Below are positions 38,617 to 52,334 of a DNA stretch of 64,000 nt, piece by piece (position 1 is the stretch's first letter; every line of letters starts with the position of its first letter). The DNA comes from Marchantia polymorpha subsp. ruderalis (Eukaryota; Streptophyta; Marchantiopsida; Marchantiales; Marchantiaceae). The notes beneath the pieces were generated by a model, which had not been told where the DNA came from, did not search any database, and worked only from the letters and a program-made list of their open reading frames with translations. The stretch lies in the NCBI GenBank assembly GCA_037833965.1, contig AP031358.1:18918001-18982000 (forward strand), written 5' to 3'. Made by a program: the position numbers and the translations under genes.

Positions 38617-41163
38617 CTCGACTCGAATCCGGCATCATCCCAAGCAGTGCAGTGCGTGCGGTTTCTGACCCCCTGACCATTTCGTACCGATTCAATTGAG
38701 CGAACTAATGTCGGACTGATGAAGAAGGAGAAACATTAGAGTGTGTGATGAAGGTAGAGGTCGAAGAGCACGAGCTGACTGACCGATGGAACACATCAAC
38801 TCGATGTTGTCGAGCTAAATGCTGGACTTCATCCTTGTTCATAAGAAGATCTTCTAACAGCCGCTGCTGCTGCTCGTAACCTCGAGTGTATCATCCATCA
38901 TCCCTGGCAGGCCGCTGGCTGCATGTTGCTTTTCCACTTCTTAAATGTAGACCCTGCATTCCACAGGTGGGTCGCTCTCTGCAGCTCACTGCAGACGAAG
39001 ACAGTGAGTGAGGCTCTGCACCATCTATGTGGATTAGGACTTCGTTGTTCTGTGTGAGGAGTGTGAGGGAATTGATCTCGAGGAGAATTGGTCTGCCACT
39101 GGCCGATCGAAGGGTTGTCTCACGGGAGGTGACATTTGGTCCTTGGGATGTCGTTGGAGTTGTGGTTTCGACGTAAGGTTGGCATTTGTCCGCCGATTAG
39201 AATAAGCCGTTAGTGTCTGTAGCCCCGGAGAGTGTCGATTGTCGATAGTCAGCCGTCCATTCTGCTATTGGTTAGTTGTAAATATCATCAACTTCGAGAC
39301 TCTTTGTCCCCCAGTACAAGTACCTACACGAAGTTGAAATTCATCATTCTCCTACCGAGTTGTAATTACTGAGCTTTACCGATGTGCTGTCATCAGAGGA
39401 AAGCGATGCTTCCCTCATGTATTGTGAGGATCCATCCTGCAAACAGGTAAAAGGAGGTACATCTTTTTTGACATGTATAAAGAATTCACAGGGTGTTCTC
39501 TGTCACAGCGTGCTGTGAAAAGAACTCCTCTGAAATACTCACGACGACGAGTTTAAACCCACTGCAGCTTTCTTTCCCGATGTCGTATCACATGGTTGAC
39601 CAATTTCATGGGCAACAGCTTCGGGTCCAGTGAACCGAGGAATGCATTGGTGTCTGGCTGTGGTGGTTGGGTTTCACATTGCTTCATTCATTGTCATTCT
39701 GCATTATGTCCTTGTTTGTGAACTTCTCTATTTCTACGTTACTTACCTTCACGCTTTATTATGCCCTAGGCTTTGCAAGTTCTTGTCAAGGTGTCGAGAA
39801 GGTCATCTTTGAAGTTCCACCGAGCTTCTATGGAGATTTGCAATTTAGCTCTCAAACTGTAGTCGACATCAAGAATTGTAAAATACAACACGCTATAATC
39901 CTTAACTTTCGCGCAGGTGCAGATGGAGATATTCAACTATAGCACGAAAGAGTCGTACACCTACTCTCATGCGCCAGCATGTCAGCATCACAGACTTTTC
40001 TTTGCTTACAGACGGATATAACAATATACATGAGAACTCAGTTACAAACAAGGTCTCAATGAGACAGAACATATTTAGCGGTGTACTCTATCATCCATGT
40101 ACGATATCTGCAGATATGCAGTCAAGTCAGTGCTTCCTCTTTAGTCAGTAGTTCCGACTTTGATTCGAACCATATGACAGAAAAGTAGCGCATAGCAGAA
40201 GTCCAAGATGATATTGGAACATGCGTCCCACTCTTCATGCTGTTTACCATCCGAGCAACAGGAGCCAAACCGAAATTGTGCATTATACTAATGCGATATG
40301 AGGGTTTCCTTGATATGATGGGTAGACACTAACAGCGTCTGTCGCACAAACCGCATCACTGAGTCTGTCCACAGACGATTTGTGAGGCACCATGCGGAAG
40401 TTAGATGCTCACCGTGACATCACCAACGGAAAATAAGGACGTTCAAGGAGCTGGATAGTAGGGCCGATATCAAACGTGAGTTCTACATGACTTCATATTG
40501 CCAAGGACAAAACCAAGAAAATGATACAACATGAATCTCGTGACTAGTTTTCCACCTTGGGTTTCCACCGCTCAAGGGACCCCACAAGTTACTGGAGGAC
40601 ATAAAAACAACTGCTTTTGATTAACTTTCATAACAGGCTGATGACGCTACATCTGAAAGCCTGGACCAGCCAATTCATTGAATGTAGCGCTGCTTAAGAA
40701 ATAAAAGGCCAGCACAGCTGGCGCATGATTGGTCCAACAAAACCAGCCCAGCTAATCCAACTTGAATGTCTCTTCGGTTCCGGCTGTTCCAGACATAACT
40801 TATGCAACCTCACGGGACGTAGTACTCGTGACAAACTGCTGAAGCTGGACTGGGACTACACCACTGATGTGATTCCCCAACCTCCATTGGCACCGGGAGG
40901 CCCAGAAGTCGTAACGCCGACCAGAAGAATGGGAAATTGATGGCAGATACACTACGGCAGCACTTGTACAGTAAACTTCATAATCGGGTGTAAGGATCAG
41001 TATGTCTGAACTTTGCAAACATGCATATATATAATCTAATAACAAATGTGCCGTGCTTGATTTGAAGCTCCTCTCTAAATGACTCGATGACTCGATGACT
41101 CGAGCTATAGCAGGATAAAATTGGGTGGGGTTCTTGAGTCCCACTTAACTTTCTCATAAAAGT
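38617..41163. other. Region between convergent E2 and PYRR genes
   Basis: The E2 3' untranslated region probably occupies the first several hundred bases, and that of PYRR the last few hundred. I recognise no other gene; frames such as 39667-39942 have no family features. Confidence 0.45.
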
Positions 41164-44100
41164 TTAAGCAGTTACTGCAGCAGAATCTGCTTGCCGCTTA
41201 ACACTCTGGTTTCCTTCTGACTCTTTTATAAGTTCGGTTCTAAGTTTCATCAAGAGAATACCAAGATTGTTCTGTCCAGCTCCTGTCCTACCGGCTCCCC
41301 AAAAGAGATCATTCGGGGAGGCCTCTACTATGACTGATCCTGCCGTGGATAGTAGCAATTCTTTTAGAGCTTCATAGCTAGTAAACTTCAGGCGAAGGGC
41401 TTTGTACATGACGTCCAACTTCTTTTCATCCCAATCAGGACACAGCTGAAACACACATAAGACTAGACTCAGTACAAAGATATCTCAAGTGAGCAGCAAT
41501 GACTACGTATCAATAAACTGGTAGCACAGTCCACATCTCTTCTAGCAAAGACATTCAAAAAACATCATACTTGGAACCAAAAAACCTCCATAGAGATCAA
41601 GAAACTTCCGAAGTGCAACCTACCAAATCTGGTCGTTCTCTGCCGAATGAGCGTCCAAGTCGAGCTGCCTCTTCCGGACTTGCTGCTACTTGAATCTTCA
41701 GAACGCGCTCTATAGCCAAGGAATCTTGTACTCCTCTAAATTTTTGACCCTGCACGAAGATGGAGAAAACTTCAACGATTTACTAACGGGAATTAATTGG
41801 AAACAGACTGCTGCTAAAACTTCCGGTACTTCACTCAGCTATCCTAAGTCCTAACTGTTCAACAATCGCAAGTGAAGGAATAAGTGCGACAAAAAGCATA
41901 AATATTACCTGATAATAATGCTCAACACTGTTCCAGACAACGTCGTTGCCGTCTTCATCTGGCACCGTAATTGGATGAGGAGAGAAGTTGGAGAAGGCAC
42001 CATATAGGTCCCAGGTTTTGTAGAATGTGATAACTGCTGGAGGTTTGGTAGAAGGAGTAAGATAATCTGCAAGTGCCAGCTCAACTGCCGCTGATACAGA
42101 GGGATACAAAGCGGGAACGGGCTGTAGATATCCAGTGATCAACATGTCTGGGCCAGTCTGCAGAAAACACTTAGTGAGATACAAGCTCATGTTTCTTTAT
42201 CGTGCCATATCTCTCAACCCCAGCAAGATCCACTTCACTAGTGTTTTCGCATGAGCGAAACTCCTACTGATATCGGCAAGATGCGTGACGGAGGGATCCG
42301 CCAAAGGTTGCTTAAAATTTGTCTTTATATCTGACATCAATTCGTCCATTCCCAAACTCTGGAACCAGACCAAATCATACCTGCTCAAAGGCGACATCGG
42401 ACAAATTCAGAGCCTGAGTCATTTCTACCATCCCCAGCTCCCCGACTGGTGATGGAGCCAACACGCCTCCTATAATCTTCGGGGCTACGAACGCTATGAC
42501 CTACAAAAGTTCAGAAGGTTTTCCGTAGAGTCGCATGTTAGATTTGTGATATGTGCGTCATGAGCTCAAAGCGTGATAGATCAACGGATGATTGGACTAT
42601 ATATGTAGCCCGCTACGCAAATCGCGTGCGCTAATGTAGACAAACAGCCATGCAAAAGCTTTTCAAACAACCTTTGGGATCCAGTACTACCAAGGAAAGC
42701 CTATGTTATTAAACAGAAGAGCCTTCGTCCTTTCACTTGCCTTGTGAATGACCCCTGACGCAATAGCAGGCGCAGATAGTGTTCCTCCACATTCCCACAT
42801 CACAGACAAAAATCCCCGATCGAAGCAATAATCCATTACTGCTTTGGGAGTAAGAAAATCAAATTCAACAACTTCCACACCTCTGGCAACCAACTGAGCT
42901 TGAAATTCCCGCCGAGCCCCTCGTTGAGTCATCACAATTGTTGGTGCATTGGCAACATTCCAGAGATTCGCATCCGGTGGTAGAGTCATGCATCTTGACA
43001 TGACGATGCGAACTGGAAGATGGCCCCCATCTTGACGTGTAGTTAGCCGTGGATCTGTCATTAAGATAAGCATAACCTACCGATTTCAGCTGAAATGTGA
43101 CTGATCGCAGTTTATGAAGTACAATTCAAAGTAACCCTACGTATCCAGTAATTAAAGGCTTCTGTGGGCAGGAGGAATGAAAAAAAACAAAACTATGACT
43201 CAGTCGCAGTTGATTTGACTACGGATATGGATTTTCTTACGACTGAATGCTCGTGATTTAGTTTGTCCACACAGGTGCTATGTGAAGAAGGTGCCTCCAC
43301 GCAGTTGTGGAGGCACTTTGACCTACAACTTTGCTTTTCTCCCAATCTAGATGCACTTCGCTCAAAGGTGCCTCGAAAGTGGGAAGTGCCTGCAAACACT
43401 AAAACGTGCTACGAGTTCAGTGTGAGAAAGAAGGTGCGTACTGTCACGGCGTACTGTGTTGCCTCCCACGATAACAGCATCACTTCTGCCTCTAGTGGCA
43501 AACACACGTCGACGGGACTCCGAGCTTGATACCCAAGCAGCATGTCCGGTATTTGCTGCGATTTTTCCTGAGCACATGAACCATCACAAGCCCACTTGAG
43601 ATCAAATGTTTTGGGCTTCAGAAGAATGAACTTGCGTGACAAGATCTGGCAGCATTATTACAAGGAGATAACAATATGTGCAGTACTGCACTAAAACATC
43701 AATAAACATTTAAGCAACTCAACTCCAACAACCAGAAGGAAAACATTCGTGGAAGAGAAAACTCACCATCTAGTGTCATTGCATACTTGAGGACAGAATA
43801 TGGCAAACGTTGGACAGCTCTACATAGTAGTGGCGCATTTATCAACTGACAAGCCCTGGTAACTTCCTGCAGATATGTGAGTACGGTAAATACTTTAAGT
43901 AAGTGGTTGATGACTGAGAAAACAGCGAAAGGTTACATGAGGTATATCTTTCACAATTATTATACAGTCACTCCAGCAGCTTACAAACGAAAGTTTGATC
44001 TTGAAGACAGTGAAAGACTTCACAATTTGGTAAGTCTTGTGTCCAAAGATATCGTGTAAACAGAGTCCAGAGTGGCTGAAGGTCTCCGGTTTAATGTATT

Positions 44101-44902
44101 TTCGTTGTAAATTAATTTCTACGAATGATAGAAATTTATCTACGACAATTTGACTATCACTCACCACTGCATATCATCTGCTACCTAAATATCGAGATTT
44201 CATTTGGTGCTGCAATTGTTTCTTACGCAGGACATTTGACTGCTATTATCAATGATGAACCTTTTAAAACTCAAAAAGTGAAGCTTCACCTGGAGTTGTT
44301 CACCTTCTATCAAGTCCTCGCCCAGAACCTCCACAGTTATACCCTCGGCTCTTAGAGCTTCTATCGCTTTTCCTCGCAAATGAGTAAGCGGATGACGAAG
44401 ACCAATAATTACTTTCGACAAATTTGCCTGGAGAAAATCCATGAAGGGCGGTGTTAGTGCCGGAATTCAAGTACAGTAGACTTCTTACAGCAACCTTTCG
44501 TTCAAATTCGTTCAGAAACTTCCTGCTTCCTGTCAACACTGTCCTCTTCATCCATATGCAGTAGTTCTAACATACTTGTGTAAGAGCTTTCAAAGCGCTG
44601 TCGTCTCCATGGCAATCTCCAGGCTCCAAGTTCAAGTATGCAGTGGCTCCTTTCGATAAATCCCTGGCTCTTTCCACGGCTTGAACTTCTGCGCTCTTCG
44701 TCCCCTGTGCATACAGAAAGCCCTCTCCGACCACACGAGGGCCATGAGCTATGACACAACCAGCATTGGGGTGGGGGGCTGTCAAACCAGCAGACGAATC
44801 CGCGATCTTAACAGCCTTCAAGATATGCTGCGCTGGAATTTGGGCCGGAACTTGCGCCGTTGAAGCACGCACACAGAGCGCGTGCGACGACAAGCTGAAC
44901 AT
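41164..44902 (-). CDS. PYRR: Plant PYRR: pyrimidine reductase of riboflavin synthesis with C-terminal NADAR (COG3236) domain
   Basis: Nine minus-strand exons, 44576-44902, 44290-44427, 43767-43866, 43442-43567, 42741-43054, 42381-42500, 41909-42157, 41624-41749 and 41164-41445, all in phase, give 593 residues (Arabidopsis PYRR/PHS1 is about 599). Residues 1-155 are the RibD deaminase-like domain. Its zinc site is lost: SAEVQA stands where HAE should be, and PGDCHGDD replaces the PCxxxG..C site, as in plant PYRR. The reductase domain follows (SDAVIVGGNTVRRDNPRLT, WECGGTLSAPAI, VIAFVAPKIIGG). From about 417 comes the NADAR domain (FYKTWDLYGAFSNFSPHPI, VEHYYQGQKF, SPNDLFWGAGRTGAGQNNLG). The enzyme reduces the deaminated pyrimidine intermediate, and the NADAR part hydrolyses reactive pathway intermediates. 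Plants carry it in plastids, yet only about 35 residues precede the conserved region, so the transit peptide is short or an upstream exon is missing. Intron 5 starts with GC. Confidence 0.96.
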
Positions 44903-45840
44903 TGGAATTACGTATTCCCTGAATCTCCTCCCCTCACTCGCGTGCCCAAACCACTCTCGGCAGGAACCAAGTCCACGCCGAATTCAACCAATTCTCCAGT
45001 GCTTCCGAATTCACACAATCCTCCGATTGTTGCCAGAGTCAAAGGCCTCACCGAAACTTCATCCTCCCTGCCCACAGCCCAGCCCACCCAAAACCCTCCA
45101 CAACACTCTCCCTCCCTCCCTCCCTCCCTCTCTATCTCTCTCTTGTCCAAAAACCTACGAATTAGACGCACCACAGCATTGACAGAATTGGGTCAATTGC
45201 GCATCAGCAACGGAATCCTGCTCACTCGCATTCCCTGCTCGGCAGTGTAAGAATCTCGTTCGGAATTCACGACACGTCGCCTCTCTCAGACAGACTTCCG
45301 CAGGTCGTCTCGACCACAACTGCGATCGGAAGTCCGGAATGCGCTAGGTCAGTCGAAGGAAATTGCGACCGGACCGGCCAAATTTAAACATGGCCTTCTC
45401 GTTTGCTCATCCATCTCTCCTGATCACACGGACCTCTGGACTGACGTGAGAGTGCAGGCGGGCGTCAATTACCAGTAACTCCTTTCCTTTCCTTTCCTTT
45501 CGTCGATGAAAGCAATGGATCTCACGCAGATAACATAAAAAATCTCCCCCCGCCCGTACAAGGGGGTGGCAACGTAAAGGGGGTACGGGGGCCAAGTGGA
45601 TAACAAATAGAGATGGCCAGGCGCCATCGGATGAAAGCGATGGGACGAATGTAGCCGTACAACGGGGGCGTGATGGGACCGGTAACGTACCCTGAAAGTG
45701 TTATGCGTCGTGCATCTGATAAGCAGCAACTCTATGGATCGAACTTCATGGATGATAATCATTTCCCTCGTCACGATGAGTGGAGTCTTGTCGATTGCCG
45801 ATAAATTCACTAGATACCATATGCTATAGTGTGTTGTTAT
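44903..45840. other. PYRR upstream region
   Basis: Sequence upstream of the PYRR start, with a pyrimidine-rich ctccctccctccctccctctc tract near 45105-45130 and a four-unit TTCC/CTTTC run at 45480-45500. It probably contains the leader and promoter. No other gene is visible, although a purine/pyrimidine-skewed G-rich block lies at about 45545-45590. Confidence 0.45.
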
Positions 45841-48800
45841 GTCTTCTTTATTATGTCATTAATGTTTGGGTTGGTTTCCAAAATATCAAGATGATATCTC
45901 TATATGTATTTTATATATGATACCTTGCATGTAATCTATCCGTCCAACATGATCTGTAATCACTAAATCTGAGTAGTGTGTCAAAAATATGATTTATAAG
46001 TTTAAATTGTTCTATATTCAGCATAGTTTATTTGAGACTCAAAAGATATATTTTGCCAGAATCAGATTAGACTGCAAAAAATGCAAACATTTGAAATTTT
46101 TGATATTTGTATTATGTGTTTTCAAATAACCAATGAATCATATTGATTATGAAGCTTCTAACAAATTATCAGTCCCATGTGAATAGAAGCATAAAAAGGA
46201 ACTTGGTCATTTGTATGGATCAAATATCTTGAGTGTATTTTCAAGACAAATAAGCAAACATGCACCTTGTTGAAAGAATATTGCTGACAAGTCTTGATTT
46301 CACAATGATAGGTTGGATTAGTGATGATCAGTTAAGAGAGAATTCAGAGCATGCTAACGTCATCAAGTTTAATCAGTAGACAAAGAAAAAGAGCATGAAA
46401 TCATATCTTACTCGTCATAGTTTTTTAATTTAAATACATGATCATACTCCAAACTTCTCACCATAAATTTTTCAATCTCATTGTGAAAAGACAATAGTGG
46501 TTAAATCTGCTTCTTCTTTCAAAATTATTACTAATCTTACTTTATTCATATATCACAAGGCTGGATTTTCCCATCACGTTTACAAAGATGTTTATCAGTT
46601 ACCAAAAATTTTGATATCAGGTATTAGAATTCATGACCAAATGATGTAAAAAATAAATGTTGATAAGTATATCGTCAAATGTTGTGTGAAGACATAGAAG
46701 GAAAACTCCATGTGACGTATGTAAATAAATTAATCATTCATTGTATAAATTGTCGCTAGTAGTTATATTTACTGTACAATAGAGATATGTGTAAAGAATT
46801 GCCTAAATTGTCTCATTTTAATTAATTGATGATATAAAAAAATTTAGAAAGTATAAGAAATTTCTTGATGTCATACTTTTCACAAGATAGCTCCAAGAAA
46901 ATGATGTTATAAGTTTTTTATTATCATTTTCAAATGGATATAACATATTCAAAGAAATTGGTATTCATTTTTTTTAAAGGTCAAAGTCAATTGTCAAATG
47001 GTACATTTAACCATCATATCATTGTGTGTCATATGATAAAAAAAACAGATAAATCCCACATTTTGAGACGTTTAGAGCAATCTATCAAAGGTATGTTAAA
47101 ATTTGACATCAAATAAGTAATTTTGCAAAAAATCTATTTGATATATGTGTCGTGATGTAAACGATGCTTTCTTTATGTGAAAATTCATCTTGATTTAATA
47201 TGAATTAAATTGACTGCTAAAAATTTCATATACGTACACAATTTTTCCAGATTTCCAAAAAATTGATTATACTATATACAAATGATTTTCAACTGGCACT
47301 TATTCATGTTATTATTTGTAAGATTAATAAACATTACAGTAGTATCAAACAATGATGTATCATGCTATAAATAAATGTGTTTTTTCAATAAGTTTATTTT
47401 CTATTCTGAACATCATAATCTTGGATTAATTTTCAAATAAAAAATCGGTAAAAAAACATAAGATTATATAACCAAGTCATACATGTAACTTGGATTTGTA
47501 AACATAACAATTTTATGCATATTTTTAAAGTGCTTTTTTTAAAGTTGAGATTCAAATATAATCTAAACTCTCACAAGTTATACATGTAGATTATTCATCT
47601 ACCCAAATCCATGCATTAGCAAAGTTATATCTAGACAACACATATCTAGACTTTGTGTTGATGAACATTTGATGTCATGGATACAACCTTGAATACATGA
47701 TAAATTGATGCTACATATTCCAATCTAACCTATCTCAATTTGAACCGAAGTTAAAATCTTCAAGCATGACGTCCTACAAGTTGCCGCAACTTGTATGGCA
47801 ATAAATTCTTGTATTGAAACATGACACCCTTGAAATTATAAAACATCATGCAACATTAATCTTGATGGTCCAAAAAAAATGAATGGCTTAGCTCTGCACA
47901 TACGCCAGAACATACTTTCTTCTCGCAACGATGAATACAAACATCTATCACCTATACCACAGTACTATAGTATTCACTAACAAATTTTAGAAACGTTATC
48001 AAGGCTTTGGTCACAGAATTTTTCTTGTCTTCAGATCTTAAAATTAGGCTATCACATATATGTCCTTATCTACGTTTTATATGTTTCGACGATTTTTTCC
48101 ATACGTCACCGTTTTCAATCTCGTATGCATATTTTTAATTGAAGAATATTCTAACAACAATTGTCTATACACATCCAAAGTATGAATTCGATATAGATTA
48201 CGTTCATCTGTTAACCTTATGGTCAGCTTGTAGAATGTTGTACTGAATATGGTAACACGGTACTGACCCCATGTGATTAGTTTTCCTATACTTTTTGCTA
48301 CATTGTGCTCCCTTTATTGTAGAATCTAGAATGTGCATGTTTGATGTAGAAATCGCTATTGACATTTTCAAATCAATGCGGGAGTCATATGCGCACATGT
48401 TTCGTTTCAACTTATATACGTTTCGAGTGCGTCTTCACATTCTTCTTTGATATGATGTGTTCACTTTTTCGACAGATATTAGACTGAGAACAATCTAGAA
48501 TGTGAATGTTTGATGCAGATCTAGGAATTGAACCTTATGAATCAGAGATCGCAATAGAGTCACATAAGTTAATTGTACAGATCACTGACCAGCTACTTTG
48601 CGCGTGGATCATGCAACGACTCAAATCACAATAAGGTGAAATCATGCATATTACTTCCTTCCGATTTTCAAACTTATATCTCTTCCTCCATTTGCATGAT
48701 TGTGTAATCACGTACTACCAGATGTGTGTATGCTCGGAGGAAAGTAATTTTTGGGACTCAGTTTTTTATAAACCACACCATAATTGATATTTTACAACAT

Positions 48801-51269
48801 ATTTTTAGTAACTGATTGTCTTTATATACATTTTTAAATGTTCTTATCAATCAACCGATACATGAAATGGTAACTTCATTGGAAAATATAGAAATTTTTC
48901 TGTTACATTTTTGCTAATGATTTGATATGAATTAAATTATTAAATTTTTTATATATAAGTCTAAAGTAAATTTTACTTTTCTTAAAATAAGACTTTCTTT
49001 AATATTTTGTACTGAAAAAAATTTTCTGGTGCATCGTCATGTTAAAAGTGAACCTGATTACAGTGCTTTTCAATTTTTATAATATGTTAAATATGAAAAT
49101 CTGTACATGACTCTTATATTTTCATATGCAAATTTGAAATTAACGAATCAAAGTGAAATTTTTTGTTGATATATAGCACTAAAAAAATTCTTGAACTATT
49201 TCCAGCAAGTATTTTAATTTTCAATGATTGATTATATTTAAATTCTATACGTTTTCAATCTCAAGTTAGAACAAAACTTTTCAGAATATGTTAGCAATTA
49301 TAGATTGTATTCTATGAAAATGCTCTTCATAACTCTTTATAACATGTACTTAAAAATATCAATTTAATTGATTTTTCTTCATAAAGATTGATTATATATT
49401 TATTAGAATATATAAATCATATCTTTAACTTATCATATGAATAATATTTGTTGTGTTGCATAAGGCTTAACAACTTTATTCATCTTTTCAAGTTACAAGG
49501 AAATGTACAAAGATTTTTTTATATCAGGATTATATAGATTTTCATGACTTAATTTTTTGTATAAAAATTAGTTTCATATAATATTCCATTCAAACGTTTA
49601 AAATAACTAAAGTTGATGTAAAGTTTAACAAGTTATATATAAAATCGACTTTTGTTGGTGTTCTAAAAGGAGGTTCATCATTTTTTCCTAGTTTAATAAA
49701 CATTGAAAATTCTAATAACTTTTTTACCAATTTGATAAATTGAGTAAAATCTTTGATTTTTTAAAGAAAATATGTAAATTTTAGATATAAATAACTCTTT
49801 TCATAAAATGTGATTAGCATATCTTGAAATAAGCTCAAAATATCATCAAACGCATTAATATAATTAATTTTTTATTTCAATGTATATTATATCATCTATA
49901 ATATATATATAAGAACCTTATTTTGAATTTTTTTTATAAATGAATATTTCTTCATCCATAGTTTTTTTCTTTTTGTTGTAAAATTGAGTATTATTGAATT
50001 TGATATAAATATTTTATTTCTTGTAAAAATTTCAAATTCTTTTTCCTATTACTTAAATAATATTTTGATAAAAAATTAAGAAAATTAAAAATATATATTG
50101 ATTATGTTAAATATCGTATCAAAAAAATTACTACAATTAAATTAAACCGAACCAATTAAAAAATTGTGTTGAATCCAATTAATTTTATCACACGATTTAA
50201 AATTTGGGGATTTTTTAATTAAAACTGACTTATTATTACATGCTATTATAACTGTTTTGGAAAATATTATTTTTTCAACGTTAGAAAAAATCAAGATTTT
50301 GGAAATTAAAAATTTTAAATCTTTTTTTTTAGAAAAGAAAATATTTTTTCTATAGAATACTTGAAAACGTATTTTTTATACATATTCTAACATCTAGTTG
50401 TTTATTAAATGAGAATTTATTATGCAAAATAATATCACTATAAATATTTTATATCAAAAACATATTTTATTTTTAAATAATCTGTAATTATTATAAATTT
50501 TTTATTTAACATTAATATATTAATATTACAACTTTTTTAAAATTATTAACTTGAATTTTAAAAAATATTAATTAAAATAATAAAATTCAATTTGATTTCT
50601 AATTAGAAATTTATCATTATCAATTATATGTTTATTTGGGTATATTCATGTTTAATATAAAATTAAACAAAATTAACTTTTTATTTATGATATATTAGTT
50701 TATATACTAAAAAATTTCATTTTAATCTTTTTATCGAGTTATGTTGTTGTTGTGTAAGTACGGAGTCGGAGTTTAGGGTTTTAGTACTTTTTTGAATTCA
50801 ACTTTTGAATTAAAAAAACTACCGTTTTCATCAATCTGAATTTTACTTCCAATCGTGTAACAAACAATATTATTAAACGCGTGATTTTAAATCTTTGTTT
50901 TACTACGTTTTATTTAAAAAAATAAATTTTGATATAATTCATCAAAAAATTAAAACATTCTTAAGATTCATTCAATTTTTTAATATTATAGAATAGATTT
51001 TGAATAAAATATTGATTATGATTTATTATTGCATGTCATTTATTTCTCATATGAAGATAAATCAATCTTTAAAAATTGAATTAAATAAAATATATAATTA
51101 TTAAAAATAATAAATTTAAAACTATATTTTACTTAAAATATTTTAAAATTTTAGTTAAAAAATCTATTGAAATTAAAAATGCAAAATTTAACACAAATGT
51201 AATCCGTCACAAGACGTACAGTTATGCACATTGCAGTGAGTTATTACTTGGTAATTTGTATGTTAACAA

Positions 51270-51600
51270 TGATTAATTTTTCATTTTATTTTGTCCCTCT
51301 AATCTTTCATTCTTCATGGTTTAGGCTGAGCAACCACCACTAGTGCAGAACGACGACGGGAATCTTCTGCCCTACTTGATATCACATGAAGATGAACAAA
51401 TTGCTATGAATTTCTACTCTGGGACTTGAATGTTAAAATTGATTGATTTTTAATTTTATTTTTTGCTCTAATCTTTCACTCTTCATTTTCTAGGTTGAGC
51501 AACCACCATAAGTCTAGAAATCGGTATCTTTTGGCCCCCTTGATATCACATGAAGACGAACTTATCACTATTACTCTGGAGTAAAAATGGTTTTTATCAC
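51270..51600. repeat. Diverged tandem duplication, unit about 165-170 bp
   Basis: Two similar segments share attttattttgt/tttgctctaatctttca, tcttcat, aggYtgagcaaccacca and ttgatatcacatgaagaYgaac in the same order, offset by 163-170 bases. The copies are clearly diverged, so the duplication is not recent. Confidence 0.8.
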
Positions 51601-52314
51601 TGTGATATTATGTTGATTAAATGATCATACATAATACATAACAAAAATAATCAAATAGTTTGATTATTTTTAGATTGAACATTTTAAACATGATTGCAAT
51701 TGTTTGCAAATTCTTTTTGAAAATGAAAGTTAATAAGTAAAAAACTAAATGAAATACAAATTTGTTAAATGACTTTTGACTCATGTGCAAATGATTTTTT
51801 CTGATTATTTTCCAATTGTGAGCTACATGATTGTATTAAACAACATAAAAATTGTCAAAATGCTTGACATTGTTAAAAAGCTCAAATTAATGCATGTTTG
51901 ACACAAATGTCATAACTTATTAACTTTTTTTTTTATCACAATTATGTTTTTTTTTAATTTTTTAATCAAAAAGATTTATATATTACATTTTTATTGACAT
52001 TTCTTCTTTGGTGAAAACATAAATTTTTGGAATAAAAATATTGATTGAAGATGCCAAATTTCAACTACATAGTTGAAATTTTAAGATCAAAATTGATTAT
52101 GTTATCGACAAGTATCATAAATGTTTGTAATCTAATCAATTTTCATGTAGACACAAAATGTCAATACATAGATTAATAAACTATTTATATTTCAGTCTAA
52201 AAGTATTTCAAAATATTTAACAACAACAATCTTTTGTAAATATGTTCACAATTAATAAAATAACTTCAAAATAAAAATTATTTGGATAAGATTAACTTTT
52301 GATATTGTACGTGT

Positions 52315-52334
52315 TATATATATATATATATATA
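52315..52334. repeat. TA dinucleotide microsatellite
   Basis: About ten TA units within the AT-rich desert. Confidence 0.95.

Noticed and set aside
40140-40175. GGTTCGAATC on the minus strand, looking like a tRNA T-arm
   Set aside because: No pairing T-stem, D-arm or acceptor stem could be built around it.
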